DNA of 43,448 nt. Origin: a virus. Within the stretch, counting starts at the first letter, position 1. Each line of letters begins with the position of its first letter. The translations under genes were made by a program, and so were the position numbers. The stretch spans positions 1 through 43,448 of IMG/VR virus record IMGVR_UViG_3300032893_000110. One strand, 5' to 3'. The notes below the pieces were generated by a model, which had not been told where the DNA came from, ran no database searches, and saw only the letters and a list, made by a program, of their open reading frames with translations. This document shows, one piece after another, positions 33,249 to 40,762 of this stretch.

Positions 33249-33740
33249 TTAGAAGAGGGGTTTAGAGCCTGATCCTTTGGCTTCCTCTTTCTCGTACTTG
33301 TCGAGGTCCCTCTCGCTTTCGAAGGGGACGAGATTGTCGATGCGGGCACTAACCCAACGAATTGCTTTAGCCGTGCCACCGCCTGGTGTAGCATGTGAAT
33401 AAACCTCTAACTTTAAAGTAGCGTCACTGTCGTTACCGACGTTACCGTCATATCTATTTCCGTCTCGATCAAATACCTCGACGGGATCGAAGGATATGAT
33501 CTTACCAGTGGCAGTCTCCTTAGTGACTGGACGGGAAAAATTGCAATAATATCCATTGTCGTCTTTCTTCAGCTGGTTCTTACAACCCTGTGCTTGTAGA
33601 TCACGGATGATTTCAAGACCTTTAGCATCAGGATGGATCTGAGTGGACCACTTGTTCCACTTATTAGGAGCCTTGGTTCTAAACCAAGTCACCTTTCCAC
33701 TGATGTAAACGTACTCTGTTTTCTTAGCCAATGTTAACAC
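33249..33740 (-). CDS. Single-stranded DNA-binding protein, T7 gp2.5-like
   Basis: The protein binds exposed single strands during replication and recombination. The 163-residue sequence (YVYISGKVTWFRTKAPNKWN, IIRDLQAQGCKNQLKKDDNG, LKLEVYSHATPGGGTAKAIR, WVSARIDNLVPFE) matches the ssDNA-binding proteins of many podoviruses. It ends with a charged stretch and a terminal Phe (DKYEKEEAKGSGSKPLF), as in gp2.5, where the C-terminal Phe contacts the polymerase. The start is GTG 33740 or TTG 33731; both lie inside the end of the small gene upstream. Confidence 0.75.
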   Translation of the reverse strand: MLTLAKKTEYVYISGKVTWFRTKAPNKWNKWSTQIHPDAKGLEIIRDLQAQGCKNQLKKDDNGYYCNFSRPVTKETATGKIISFDPVEVFDRDGNRYDGNVGNDSDATLKLEVYSHATPGGGTAKAIRWVSARIDNLVPFESERDLDKYEKEEAKGSGSKPLF

Positions 33741-33864
33741 TTTCTTCTAGTTCAATATCTCTTTCAACAAGATCAATTAGATAATCCGTTTCGTCAGGTT
33801 CGAACTCTGACATACTGCTTCGGTATGCCTTCAATTCTTTAAGGATTAAATGCTTATCAATCAA
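33724..33864 (-). CDS. Small acidic hypothetical protein (46 aa)
   Basis: TTG 33864 overlaps the polymerase stop as TTGA, with GGAG 9 bases upstream, and the frame runs to a TAA inside the start of the ssDNA-binding gene. The product (MIDKHLILKELKAYRSSMSE at the start) is helical and acidic. The non-ATG start and small size lower certainty, but the position in a chain of overlaps supports it. Confidence 0.5.
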   Translation of the reverse strand: MIDKHLILKELKAYRSSMSEFEPDETDYLIDLVERDIELEESVNIG

Positions 33865-35798
33865 TGTGTCTTACTCCAATTGGTATCTATGGTGTAGTCT
33901 CTTGCTTTATCGTTCCAATAACTTCCAGCTAGTGGACATCTCAAACCCAACTCTTCACCTACCAATCTCAAGCTATCTGCTTGCATCTCTGCGATAGCTA
34001 ACGCTATCTTCATGTCATTAGGACACTCAGTTTGCCACTCATCGTGGACGAAGTTGACTAGCCTGGCATCGTAACTCTCCAGCTTTTGCCACCACTTCAG
34101 GGTGGCATTTTTCATTACGACTGCTTCTCCGTTTTGGAGATAGCCTGACATACAGAGATGTTTACGATAACTTACAGTATCTCCAGGTATACGAACTTTA
34201 CGTCCGTCTATCCCTATAAACCATCCTCGTTTGGCATCAATAGGAAAGACATTCTCTTGTAAATTACGAAGGCCCGGGTATTTCTCTAAGAGAGAAGAGA
34301 TAGCATATTCAGCTTCTTCTTTCTTACAACTCATAATTTCCGCTACCTTACCGGCCCCACCCCCAAAGAAAATAGCATAAAGGGAGTGCTTAGCTGCGTC
34401 CCTGGTCTTGCAGAATTCCCCAAAGTATTTCTTATTAAGAGAATGGGGATCAGTCCCATCGGATTTCTTACCATTGACGATAGCATCTGTTAGAACAGGA
34501 TCATCAATCATGTGAGCGAAGACACGAAGTTGGATAGCTTCGGCATCAACACCTATTAGTAATCTACCCTTGGGGGCTTGCCAGAGAGACCTTAATTCTT
34601 TTCCGTAAGGATTAATCTTACCGTCTGATACTCTAATAGAATTAGGAATGTTAGAGGTGTTAGGGTTTTGGTGGGCCATACGATGAGTCCAGGCGCCTAA
34701 CCCATAGAATTTACCATGGATACGCCCATCTTTAGCGTCTACTAGAGGTAACCACTCAGTTAACGTTCGACGCCTAGACTCAAGGAGGATACGCTTAGCC
34801 AGCAGCCTGGCACCAACTGGAGCGGAAGGTGGGAGAGTTTCTAGGTTGGCTTCGTTAACCTTCCACCCAGTTTTCTGTAATGTTCTAAGCTTTATGGCAA
34901 GAGTTTCTAGCTCCTGTTTATCTTTTCCGCGTTGTCTACTAAGTTTATTGTACTCACGCTCAGTATCCTTGTGGGTCTCAGTTTTGTCTACAGGTCTCCA
35001 GCCAGCTTCTCCAAGTACCTTAACGATCTGACTATGGCTTGAAGGATTAAAGTCAGACCAACTACAATATGTGAAAGGGGCAGCAATAGTAAGATCAGCG
35101 ATATCTTTACGAAGCGTCTTAGGTATGGAAGAAAGAGAGATAGTACCATACTTCGTCTCCCGCGGCGTGACCACTCTGATAGGTTTCAGCTTTGGCTGGA
35201 ACGCTTCCAGGATATCCTTGTCTAGAACTTCAAGCTCTCCTGTAACTTTTTCAAGGAGTTCTGTCGCTTTCTTAATATTGAAAGCAAAGCCATTGTTGTG
35301 CAGGTCGTTGCAAACAAGCTGAAATCTATGCTCAAGTTGAATAGATTTACGATGCTCGGGTTTAGAGATGTAATTACTATACTTACGATACACGCGCTCG
35401 CAGATATCGACATCGCGTATGCAGTAAGTTTCCATATCGATTGAATACTTATCGAAGTCATTGAATGTAATCTTTTCTAATCCAAACTCTTCTCCGTAGT
35501 TCTCTATGCTATGACCGGAGCGGGGATAGTCAACCAGTTTGGAGATGATGAGTGTGTCGATACAAGTATCAGGTTCATAATTAAACCCAGGATGAAGCTT
35601 AGCCAGAACAGGGAAGTCATAGCCCAGAATATTGTGGCCAATCCAAAGACTAACCCGTTTCGAATAAGTGATAAAGCTTTCAATATCGTTCTCTCTAAAT
35701 ATGCTGTATTCTCCGGTGTCAATGTCCTTGCAGACAATGACCCAGATCTTACTAGGGTTCTCTAACCCATTAGCTTCAATGTCTATTACTACTCTCAA
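33861..35798 (-). CDS. DNA polymerase, family A (T7 gp5-like)
   Basis: This is the replicative polymerase with proofreading. The exonuclease motifs are Asp6 and Glu8 (VVIDIEANG), IGHNILGYDFPVL near 53-65, and YCIRDVDIC near 125-133. Polymerase motif A is GVDAEAIQLRVFAH with Asp418, and motif B is RDAAKHSLYAIFFGG with Arg466, Lys470 and Tyr474. Motif C is HDE at 585-587. At 645 residues it is a little shorter than T7 gp5 (704). The steric-gate Glu of motif A (T7 Glu480) is Gln423 here. The nucleotide-selecting position equal to E. coli Phe762 is Tyr474, as in T7. It is preceded by a 111-base control gap. Confidence 0.92.
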   Translation of the reverse strand: MRVVIDIEANGLENPSKIWVIVCKDIDTGEYSIFRENDIESFITYSKRVSLWIGHNILGYDFPVLAKLHPGFNYEPDTCIDTLIISKLVDYPRSGHSIENYGEEFGLEKITFNDFDKYSIDMETYCIRDVDICERVYRKYSNYISKPEHRKSIQLEHRFQLVCNDLHNNGFAFNIKKATELLEKVTGELEVLDKDILEAFQPKLKPIRVVTPRETKYGTISLSSIPKTLRKDIADLTIAAPFTYCSWSDFNPSSHSQIVKVLGEAGWRPVDKTETHKDTEREYNKLSRQRGKDKQELETLAIKLRTLQKTGWKVNEANLETLPPSAPVGARLLAKRILLESRRRTLTEWLPLVDAKDGRIHGKFYGLGAWTHRMAHQNPNTSNIPNSIRVSDGKINPYGKELRSLWQAPKGRLLIGVDAEAIQLRVFAHMIDDPVLTDAIVNGKKSDGTDPHSLNKKYFGEFCKTRDAAKHSLYAIFFGGGAGKVAEIMSCKKEEAEYAISSLLEKYPGLRNLQENVFPIDAKRGWFIGIDGRKVRIPGDTVSYRKHLCMSGYLQNGEAVVMKNATLKWWQKLESYDARLVNFVHDEWQTECPNDMKIALAIAEMQADSLRLVGEELGLRCPLAGSYWNDKARDYTIDTNWSKTH

Positions 35799-35909
35799 TG
35801 AGTATCCTTAGATATCTTAGTATAGCTAAGTCTTCATAGTTATAGTCTAATAACTACGTTGGTTACTATGTATAATATCTTAACTACGTTGTCAATATCT
35901 AATGAATAC
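35799..35909 (-). promoter_or_regulatory. Control gap upstream of the polymerase gene
   Basis: This AT-rich gap holds two perfect 11-base direct repeats, TAACTACGTTG at 35851-35861 and 35881-35891, exactly 30 bases apart, or about three helical turns. On the minus strand TTGACA (35895-35890) overlaps one repeat. The best -10 candidates (TATACA at 35874-35869, spacing 15; TATTAT at 35877-35872, spacing 12) are poorly spaced. The arrangement suggests an operator over a promoter serving the polymerase and the genes downstream. The motif family (TACGT) resembles that of the 780-1030 control region. Confidence 0.5.
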
Positions 35910-36677
35910 CTAGTGGTAAATTTTCTCTTGTCTTACCCAAATCCAACTGGCGGGGGAGGGACCGAAGTCCCCCTCCTTTAGCCGTTCAAACATGTCTTCG
36001 CCTCTGGACACAGGGTCTACAACCACAAATGTTCCATCAGCTCGGAGCATCATATTTCCTCCATGGAGGTCGAAATTTACCACATCGGTGTTCCACTTCT
36101 CGCTTAGCTTCAGGAGGAAATCACTTAGTCCCGGAGCAAGCATCTCCGTGAACTTCCTTGCTATCTCATTGCTCTTGATCCTGTGAAGGATGTCAGGCAA
36201 CACCTTCAGGTTATGGTCTCCTGGAGTATTAGATAGCGTTACTTCCAATTTCTCCACCACCGCGACAGCGAAGGTGGCCTTAGCCCCTTTGATTTTCTTG
36301 TAGCTGAAAACCTTCGGAGCGAAATGACCGGCTTCCCCGATCTGCGCCGCCCAGTGGACGTAATTGATCCATCCATCAGGACGCCGGATAACCTTGATGA
36401 CACGGCTCTGACCCTCTTTGCCGAGGACAGTGCTGAATGCACCAACACCAAGCCGCTTGAAACCACGCTTCTCCAATGCCTTGATGAAACCATTGGCATC
36501 TTCGAAAGCTTTCTTCTCGAACTTACGGAACAGCCACTTGCGGTTTCCCTGGGCGAAGTCACGGTTCCATGATCGAATGTACTCTAACTTACCGACCTTA
36601 CCTTTACGGTTGTCAGTCTTTGTCATATTGGCTCTGAGCATGGCGTTAAACTCGCCCATGGCTCTGCCGAAATCCAT
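35910..36677 (-). CDS. Protein kinase-like enzyme
   Basis: Kinase-fold signatures are visible: a glycine-loop type motif GVGAFSTVLGKE, a Lys in SRVIKVIRR, the catalytic loop NFDLHGGNMML (Asp and Asn kept), and VVVDPVS at the metal-binding position. This fits a small Ser/Thr-type or phosphotransferase-like kinase, comparable in role to T7 gp0.7, which modifies host RNA polymerase and other proteins. ATG 36677 (MDFGRAMGEFNAML) is preferred because it follows the upstream stop by 19 bases; an ATG at 36758 would overlap that gene by 62 bases and add 27 residues. Confidence 0.7.
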   Translation of the reverse strand: MDFGRAMGEFNAMLRANMTKTDNRKGKVGKLEYIRSWNRDFAQGNRKWLFRKFEKKAFEDANGFIKALEKRGFKRLGVGAFSTVLGKEGQSRVIKVIRRPDGWINYVHWAAQIGEAGHFAPKVFSYKKIKGAKATFAVAVVEKLEVTLSNTPGDHNLKVLPDILHRIKSNEIARKFTEMLAPGLSDFLLKLSEKWNTDVVNFDLHGGNMMLRADGTFVVVDPVSRGEDMFERLKEGDFGPSPASWIWVRQEKIYH

Positions 36678-36696
36678 CCAACGTTTCTGGATGGTG

Positions 36697-37731
36697 TTAA
36701 TAGTCCCAGTGGGGATCGTCTTCTTCTTCATCCTCTTCAGAGGGTTTTTCCAGATCATCTTCGTGATCCTTCAGCTTCGGGAAAGCAGGACATCCCTGCT
36801 TTTGCAATTCCCTAACGATTGCGTTCAGTCCTGTCGTTGCTGATGTATCCATGTCTTTGAACAGGCTAGCTTTGATGGGCTGTCCAGCAGAAGAGATAGA
36901 GTAAATCTGCACTTCGTTATGAGTCTTGGATGCGGCCATAGACCCAGCACTGCCAAGTCCTTCGCCGATTTCCTTGAACTCATGATTGCGCTGCATATCT
37001 GCAAAGAATAGACCGCGGAACATCGCAGCATGCCCGAGACTGAAAGCTAGGCGATTGATGTCGACAGGGTGGTGACTTTCTTTCACCCTAACAAATTCAA
37101 ACGCAATAATACCGTTCCAAGTTCTTGTAGCCACAGTTGCGATGACTTCTACGGCAAATCCCTTGGCTTCGATCTCATCGATCAAAGCAGCAGTGACCGC
37201 AGCCTTGTTGGTGATCATCTCGGTATTGCAACCACCATTCTCACACATGTTGTAGACGAGAGTAATGGTTTTCTTCTTCCTCTGCGCCGAGGGTTTCGGC
37301 TGGCGCATATTGAGAAGATTGCCGGCGATAGCGCGGGGAACATTAGGAGTTGTCCCCGCGATACCATATTTCACAAGTTTGGGAGAGAGCGGATTTAAGG
37401 CCTTGACGTAGCCTCGTGTCTTTTCAATGAGCGCGCCGCCCTCTGCCCAACCGTGAATTGCCATATCCAATGCTTCATCAAAGGAGTCGCAACCGTTGAA
37501 GCTTTTGCTCCAATCGTTGCGGACGTTGCGGTGTGCCCACCACTTCGAGCCGTTGTCTCCTTTGAATTGTCTTGCAAATACTTCAATGGAAGACCAACTC
37601 GCGATGATCTGCTTATGGTGCCTAGGATCCTTGTTCGGTTCAGCATTCACAAGCATCAGTCGTGTCAAGTCCGGGGCATCCCCGATCTCGACAGTGAGGA
37701 GGGGATTACCCCCTCCGCTGTCTTCGGTCAT
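36697..37731 (-). CDS. Putative vWA-like partner of the AAA+ ATPase (344 aa)
   Basis: The protein follows the AAA+ gene by two bases with an AGAGGAAG site. Patterns such as GCDSFDEALDMAIHGWAEGG and KTITLVYNMCENGG, then HPVDINRLAFSLGHAAMFRG, are known to me from phage proteins encoded next to CobS/MoxR-type ATPases. The second half looks like a von Willebrand A-type fold without a full DxSxS metal site. The C-terminus is very acidic (EKPSEEDEEEDDPHWDY). By analogy with CobS-CobT or MoxR-vWA pairs, it may present substrates to the ATPase. The target is unknown. Confidence 0.6.
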   Translation of the reverse strand: MTEDSGGGNPLLTVEIGDAPDLTRLMLVNAEPNKDPRHHKQIIASWSSIEVFARQFKGDNGSKWWAHRNVRNDWSKSFNGCDSFDEALDMAIHGWAEGGALIEKTRGYVKALNPLSPKLVKYGIAGTTPNVPRAIAGNLLNMRQPKPSAQRKKKTITLVYNMCENGGCNTEMITNKAAVTAALIDEIEAKGFAVEVIATVATRTWNGIIAFEFVRVKESHHPVDINRLAFSLGHAAMFRGLFFADMQRNHEFKEIGEGLGSAGSMAASKTHNEVQIYSISSAGQPIKASLFKDMDTSATTGLNAIVRELQKQGCPAFPKLKDHEDDLEKPSEEDEEEDDPHWDY

Positions 37732-37733
37732 GA

Positions 37734-38732
37734 TTACTTCCTCTTCTTCTTGTTCTCAGCTGCGGCCTTCAACTCGGCCTCGGTCTTGATCCCAGCTGCG
37801 CGATCAAGGATGCGCTTCTTTAACTCGGGATCGATGCCCTTCCAAATCACACGCTCTTCGACGATCTCCTGCTTCCAGCCGATGCCGAGAAGCTTTGCGC
37901 CATGGATCGACGCGCGGGGAGAGATCACGATGCGGGCCTTCTCGATCAGCGCTGCGGCACGCAGCTCCTGGACACGCTTGGCCCAATCGATATTGCCAGC
38001 GAGAGCGGTTTCCAGCTTCTCGTCATATTCGAAATTGAAGAAGACGAAACGGTCCAACGTGGACGCGTCGAGCTGGTTGGCACCGACATAGATGCGGTCG
38101 GCACCGCTGCCGAAGGTGTTGGCACCGATGACAGCACGGAACTTCGGATGACGGTTCACCGGATCAGGCTTGTCCGGGAACATCGCATGGCCATTGGCCA
38201 GTGCGGTATTGAGCCACTTCAATGCACCAGGATCGGAGGTATCGACCTCATCGATGAAGAACACACCACCGTGCTCGAACGCGGTCCGAAAGGTCGTGGT
38301 GTTGTACTTGCCGTTGGCATCGAGGTAGCCGGCGACTTCGTGAGTGCCGGTGACAGCGTTCTGGAGGAAGTATTTCAACTCCAGGGCGTCAGCGATCTGC
38401 TCGATCATCGTGGACTTACCGGCACCGGCAGGTCCGACCAGAGCAGTCGGGATGTTGGCATTGACGGCGGCCAGAACCTCGGGGAAGAGGAAGTGGCGGG
38501 GAACATCAGCGAGATCACGAGTGACGCCCTCAGTCGTCAGCTCGATCTTGTTGAGCATATTGAAGTCGATGATCTCCTTCTGGATCATCCGAACGACTTC
38601 TTCTTTGCTCGGCGCGTTGATGGCAGCGCGCATATGAGCGATGGCGGGGTTCTCAATAGTCTCGCTCGGCGAAAGAGCGGTGGCGTTGTTGAGAGAGTCT
38701 TCGAAACTCTTCAGGGAAGCAAAACCAGACAT
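37734..38732 (-). CDS. MoxR/CobS-type AAA+ ATPase
   Basis: The 332-residue protein has a Walker A GPAGAGKST (residues 100-108), a Walker B VFFIDEVD (157-164), a sensor-like AVIGANTFGSG and the ASTLDRF motif of the family. Such ATPases work as rings that remodel or load metal into partner proteins, usually with a vWA-domain partner, here probably the next gene. An AAAGGAC site precedes the start. The gene is distinctly more GC-rich than most of the window, together with its partner and the gene at 1-686. Confidence 0.85.
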   Translation of the reverse strand: MSGFASLKSFEDSLNNATALSPSETIENPAIAHMRAAINAPSKEEVVRMIQKEIIDFNMLNKIELTTEGVTRDLADVPRHFLFPEVLAAVNANIPTALVGPAGAGKSTMIEQIADALELKYFLQNAVTGTHEVAGYLDANGKYNTTTFRTAFEHGGVFFIDEVDTSDPGALKWLNTALANGHAMFPDKPDPVNRHPKFRAVIGANTFGSGADRIYVGANQLDASTLDRFVFFNFEYDEKLETALAGNIDWAKRVQELRAAALIEKARIVISPRASIHGAKLLGIGWKQEIVEERVIWKGIDPELKKRILDRAAGIKTEAELKAAAENKKKRK

Positions 38733-38762
38733 TGACTGTCCTTTCTTATTACTCGAAATGAG

Positions 38763-39041
38763 CTAATCGCAGGAGTAATCTTTGAGGGTTTGTCTAGAAC
38801 CCATGATCTTGCAATGTATACAGTGAAATAAACCTGACCAATATTTCACCCGAGAACCGTCCGGGTTGACTTTGATGTCATAATGAACAAGGTTGACACG
38901 ATGCCCGTGGATATAAGCTGGGAGGACTTGGTATCGTACAAAGGGAATACCATTTTCAGTGCCAATAGTTTTCAGGTAAGGATGATCGAATTGTTTCGGA
39001 ACTTTAATGCGGAGATGCCTAGCTGATCCCATCTGGCGCAT
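38763..39041 (-). CDS. Hypothetical protein after the tRNA (92 aa)
   Basis: ATG 39041 (MRQMGSARHLRIKVPKQFDH) is chosen because GGAGG lies 5 bases upstream. The open frame continues into the tRNA, but a start there is unlikely. The product is strand-rich (RYQVLPAYIHGHRVNLVHYD) with one CxxC (HCIHCK), so a small metal-binding fold is possible. It follows the tRNA by 16 bases, so RNase P/RNase processing of the tRNA may set its 5' end. Function unknown. Confidence 0.6.
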   Translation of the reverse strand: MRQMGSARHLRIKVPKQFDHPYLKTIGTENGIPFVRYQVLPAYIHGHRVNLVHYDIKVNPDGSRVKYWSGLFHCIHCKIMGSRQTLKDYSCD

Positions 39042-39057
39042 CCTACCCTCCAAAGAT

Positions 39058-39134
39058 TGGTGCAACTCCCTGGATTTGAACCAGGAACCTTTCGATTATC
39101 GATCGAATGCTCTAACCAGTTGAGCTAGAGTTGC
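39058..39134 (-). tRNA. tRNA-Ile (GAT), with C33 and encoded CCA
   Basis: The cloverleaf is complete: acceptor GCAACTC/GAGTTGC, TA, D arm GCTC-AACTGGTTA-GAGC, A, anticodon arm TTCGA-TCGATAA-TCGAA, variable AGGTT, T arm CCTGG-TTCAAAT-CCAGG, discriminator A and CCA. The loop gives anticodon GAT (Ile). Position 33, almost always T, is C. All stems pair perfectly and the 3' CCA is encoded, so the gene looks functional rather than decayed. Confidence 0.9.
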
Positions 39135-39142
39135 AAAGATTT

Positions 39143-39171
39143 GGGGCTCCGGGAGAGGATACCGGAGCCCC
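39143..39171 (-). terminator. Strong hairpin just upstream of the tRNA
   Basis: A perfect 10-bp stem, GGGGCTCCGG with CCGGAGCCCC, has a 9-base loop and is followed by AAATCTTTG. It lies after the 47-residue gene and 8 bases before the tRNA 5' end. It could be a terminator with a weak U-tract, or a processing signal that frees the tRNA. Confidence 0.6.
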
Positions 39172-39187
39172 TTGCGTGGCCGACAGA

Positions 39188-39331
39188 CTACGCGATAATC
39201 GTGACCTTCGGAACGTAGACAGGCACGGGAAGTTTGCCGGTGTTGACCCCCATCGCGATGATAGCGGCAGTCATCAGAAGGGCTGCCGCAGTCGCCAAGA
39301 TCATGCAAATCTTCGCTGTGGTGCTTTCCAT
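39188..39331 (-). CDS. Small membrane peptide (47 aa)
   Basis: ATG 39331 has GAGGATAAA upstream. Residues about 6-27 form a membrane segment (AKICMILATAAALLMTAAII), followed by a Pro/Val-rich end (GKLPVPVYVPKVTIIA). One Cys near the N-terminus is present, but a lipobox is not clear. It is the last gene before the 10-bp hairpin and the tRNA. Function unknown. Confidence 0.6.
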   Translation of the reverse strand: MESTTAKICMILATAAALLMTAAIIAMGVNTGKLPVPVYVPKVTIIA

Positions 39332-39338
39332 TTTATCC

Positions 39339-39524
39339 TCATGCTGCTAGAGAGTGTGACCTTTCCTTGATGTCTTCGAAGAAAGATCTAAGAGCTGCCT
39401 CGTTCCTTTGGACAGCTTCTATTACATCGGCATCTTGAGGTAATTGCTTTAAATTTCTAATATGCTGTTTGACCATGTTCATTACGAACCAGTCAGACTT
39501 ACTCTGCATCCAAATTACGTTCAT
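39339..39524 (-). CDS. Small hypothetical protein (61 aa)
   Basis: The likely start is ATG 39524 (MNVIWMQSKSDWFVMNMVKQ), inside the end of the upstream gene. ATG 39509 is an alternative. The product is helical (DADVIEAVQRNEAALRSFFE). Neither start has a strong ribosome site, so coupling to the upstream gene is likely. Function unknown. Confidence 0.5.
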   Translation of the reverse strand: MNVIWMQSKSDWFVMNMVKQHIRNLKQLPQDADVIEAVQRNEAALRSFFEDIKERSHSLAA

Positions 39525-40062
39525 TGTTATTCTCAATAGGTATAGGTGGGAATTCTGAGATTAGTTCCCAATACTGGCAGAAAGCTATTGGCTCAACAGC
39601 GAGCCATTCTCGCTCATCCGCTACGACATCCTCTGATCCCATCATGGGAACAAGAAGGACAGCGTTCTTGCGCAGACCAGCATGGAGGAACTTCGCCAAC
39701 ATCCAAGTCTTCTGCATCTTTGGACGGACGTAGAACTGCGTACCCCACGCCATCGGCGTCAGCCAGTCCGTAGTCCCGTTCGGACCCTTGGGTTTAGTCC
39801 TGGGATAATTTTTGCGGAACTCTTCTAGGGAGACGACGTCTCCTTCAGCTTTCGCGTATTTTTCCACAATCTGCTCCTGCTGATCTTCCACCATCATAGC
39901 AGAATATTTTCTTAATGCAAATTCTAGGCTCATAATTCGTCCTGCTTGCCGGATGTTACGGTCATATATTCTTTCATCGTTTCTCCGTATCTCTAATAGT
40001 TCTTTGATCCAACACACGAGTTGGTGGTATGTATTCTTGTAGATTTCAGTGTCGGAGATCAT
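39499..40062 (-). CDS. Hypothetical protein (187 aa)
   Basis: AAGGAG precedes the ATG, and the start overlaps the upstream stop as ATGA. The N-terminal half is helical (NTYHQLVCWIKELLEIRRND). The C-terminal half is mixed with many aromatic residues (GTQFYVRPKMQKTWMLAKFL, WLAVEPIAFCQYWELISEFP). No motif points to an activity and I do not recognise the family. Confidence 0.65.
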   Translation of the reverse strand: MISDTEIYKNTYHQLVCWIKELLEIRRNDERIYDRNIRQAGRIMSLEFALRKYSAMMVEDQQEQIVEKYAKAEGDVVSLEEFRKNYPRTKPKGPNGTTDWLTPMAWGTQFYVRPKMQKTWMLAKFLHAGLRKNAVLLVPMMGSEDVVADEREWLAVEPIAFCQYWELISEFPPIPIENNNERNLDAE

Positions 40063-40259
40063 ATGTCATCTCCTTGTGGAACACAGATAATCTTGTATTG
40101 GTCAGTTATAATAAGACCCTGGTCTGAGAATAGCTTTCTAACTTTCCGTTCACATTCAGCTGCATCTGTGGCTTTCATAGTCTCGAAACCATAACCTCCC
40201 ATGTATGGGCAGAATGCGAGGAGCTTTAGACAGAAGATTACCACTGTAAAAGTGGGCAT
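40059..40259 (-). CDS. Small hypothetical protein (66 aa)
   Basis: ATG 40259 has a strong AGGAGG site. The hydrophobic N-terminus (TFTVVIFCLKLLAFCPYMGG) may be a signal-like or buried stretch. The rest (ATDAAECERKVRKLFSDQGL, YKIICVPQGDD) is a mixed fold. The repeat copy B lies directly upstream. Function unknown. Confidence 0.6.
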   Translation of the reverse strand: MPTFTVVIFCLKLLAFCPYMGGYGFETMKATDAAECERKVRKLFSDQGLIITDQYKIICVPQGDDI

Positions 40260-40274
40260 AGGTTCCTCCTAGAA

Positions 40275-40338
40275 TGCCTCTAGAAAGCCCTAGGAAGCCC
40301 CGTGGTGCGTTATTTCTTGTCGGGGGTACTAGGACAGC
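40275..40338 (+). repeat. 64-bp dispersed repeat, copy B (in a gap)
   Basis: This is the partner of 26298-26361, with 48 of 64 bases identical and no gaps. It fills most of the 101-base gap between the HTH gene and the 66-residue gene, in the orientation opposite to those genes. It even keeps a short open frame matching copy A (PLESPRKPRGALFLVGGTRT). This suggests that it derives from a coding segment, or that both derive from a shared element. Confidence 0.7.
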
Positions 40339-40360
40339 GGGCAATGTGCAAAAGGCAACA

Positions 40361-40546
40361 TTAGTCCTTCTTTCGACGGTCTGTATTCTGTTGCCTGTAA
40401 TAGTCCCAAAGAGGATAATCTTTCATGACTTCCCATGCAGTCGACTGTGCTACATCAGCTTCTTCTGAAATAGTTCGGATAGAAAGATGTTCTGTAGAAG
40501 CATCAAGTATTCTAGAAAGCTTTGTCTTGTCTAATCTTTTCTTCAT
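40361..40546 (-). CDS. Small helix-turn-helix protein (61 aa)
   Basis: The segment LSIRTISEEADVAQSTAWEV has the pattern of a helix-turn-helix, followed by MKDYPLWDYYRQQNTDRRKK. Basic ends flank it. It overlaps the upstream gene by 35 bases. It is the only clear small DNA-binding regulator candidate in the window and could act on the palindromes at 880-945 or the repeats at 35851-35891, but this is untested. Confidence 0.6.
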   Translation of the reverse strand: MKKRLDKTKLSRILDASTEHLSIRTISEEADVAQSTAWEVMKDYPLWDYYRQQNTDRRKKD

Positions 40547-40754
40547 CTTTCGCTAATTTGAATACAGTAATTCCTCGGGTATGCAAAATATAGAAGTTCG
40601 CACTCTCAGTAAGACTTACTATTTCAAATTCTCCCAGTTCGCCATTTTCCCAGAAATCATTGGGATCGTTGTAGACGTAACCCCAGATTGTCTCTGGGCG
40701 TCCGTTGAGTTTCTGACGCCACCAATGTCTAAGCTCAGCTGTCATGTAGCTCAT
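40512..40754 (-). CDS. Hypothetical protein (80 aa)
   Basis: GAGGACAATC precedes ATG 40754, which lies 8 bases after the glycosylase stop. The product is Trp-rich at the start (MSYMTAELRHWWRQKLNGRP) and mixed alpha/beta after (ELGEFEIVSLTESANFYILH). A small folded phage protein is likely; no family is known to me. Confidence 0.6.
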   Translation of the reverse strand: MSYMTAELRHWWRQKLNGRPETIWGYVYNDPNDFWENGELGEFEIVSLTESANFYILHTRGITVFKLAKDEEKIRQDKAF

Positions 40755-40762
40755 GATTGTCC

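Noticed and set aside
40274-40468. Plus-strand frame starting MPLESPRKPRGALFLVGGTR
   Set aside because: It matches the repeat's reading frame but opposes all neighbours, runs antisense into the HTH gene and has no ribosome site; kept only as part of the repeat observation.
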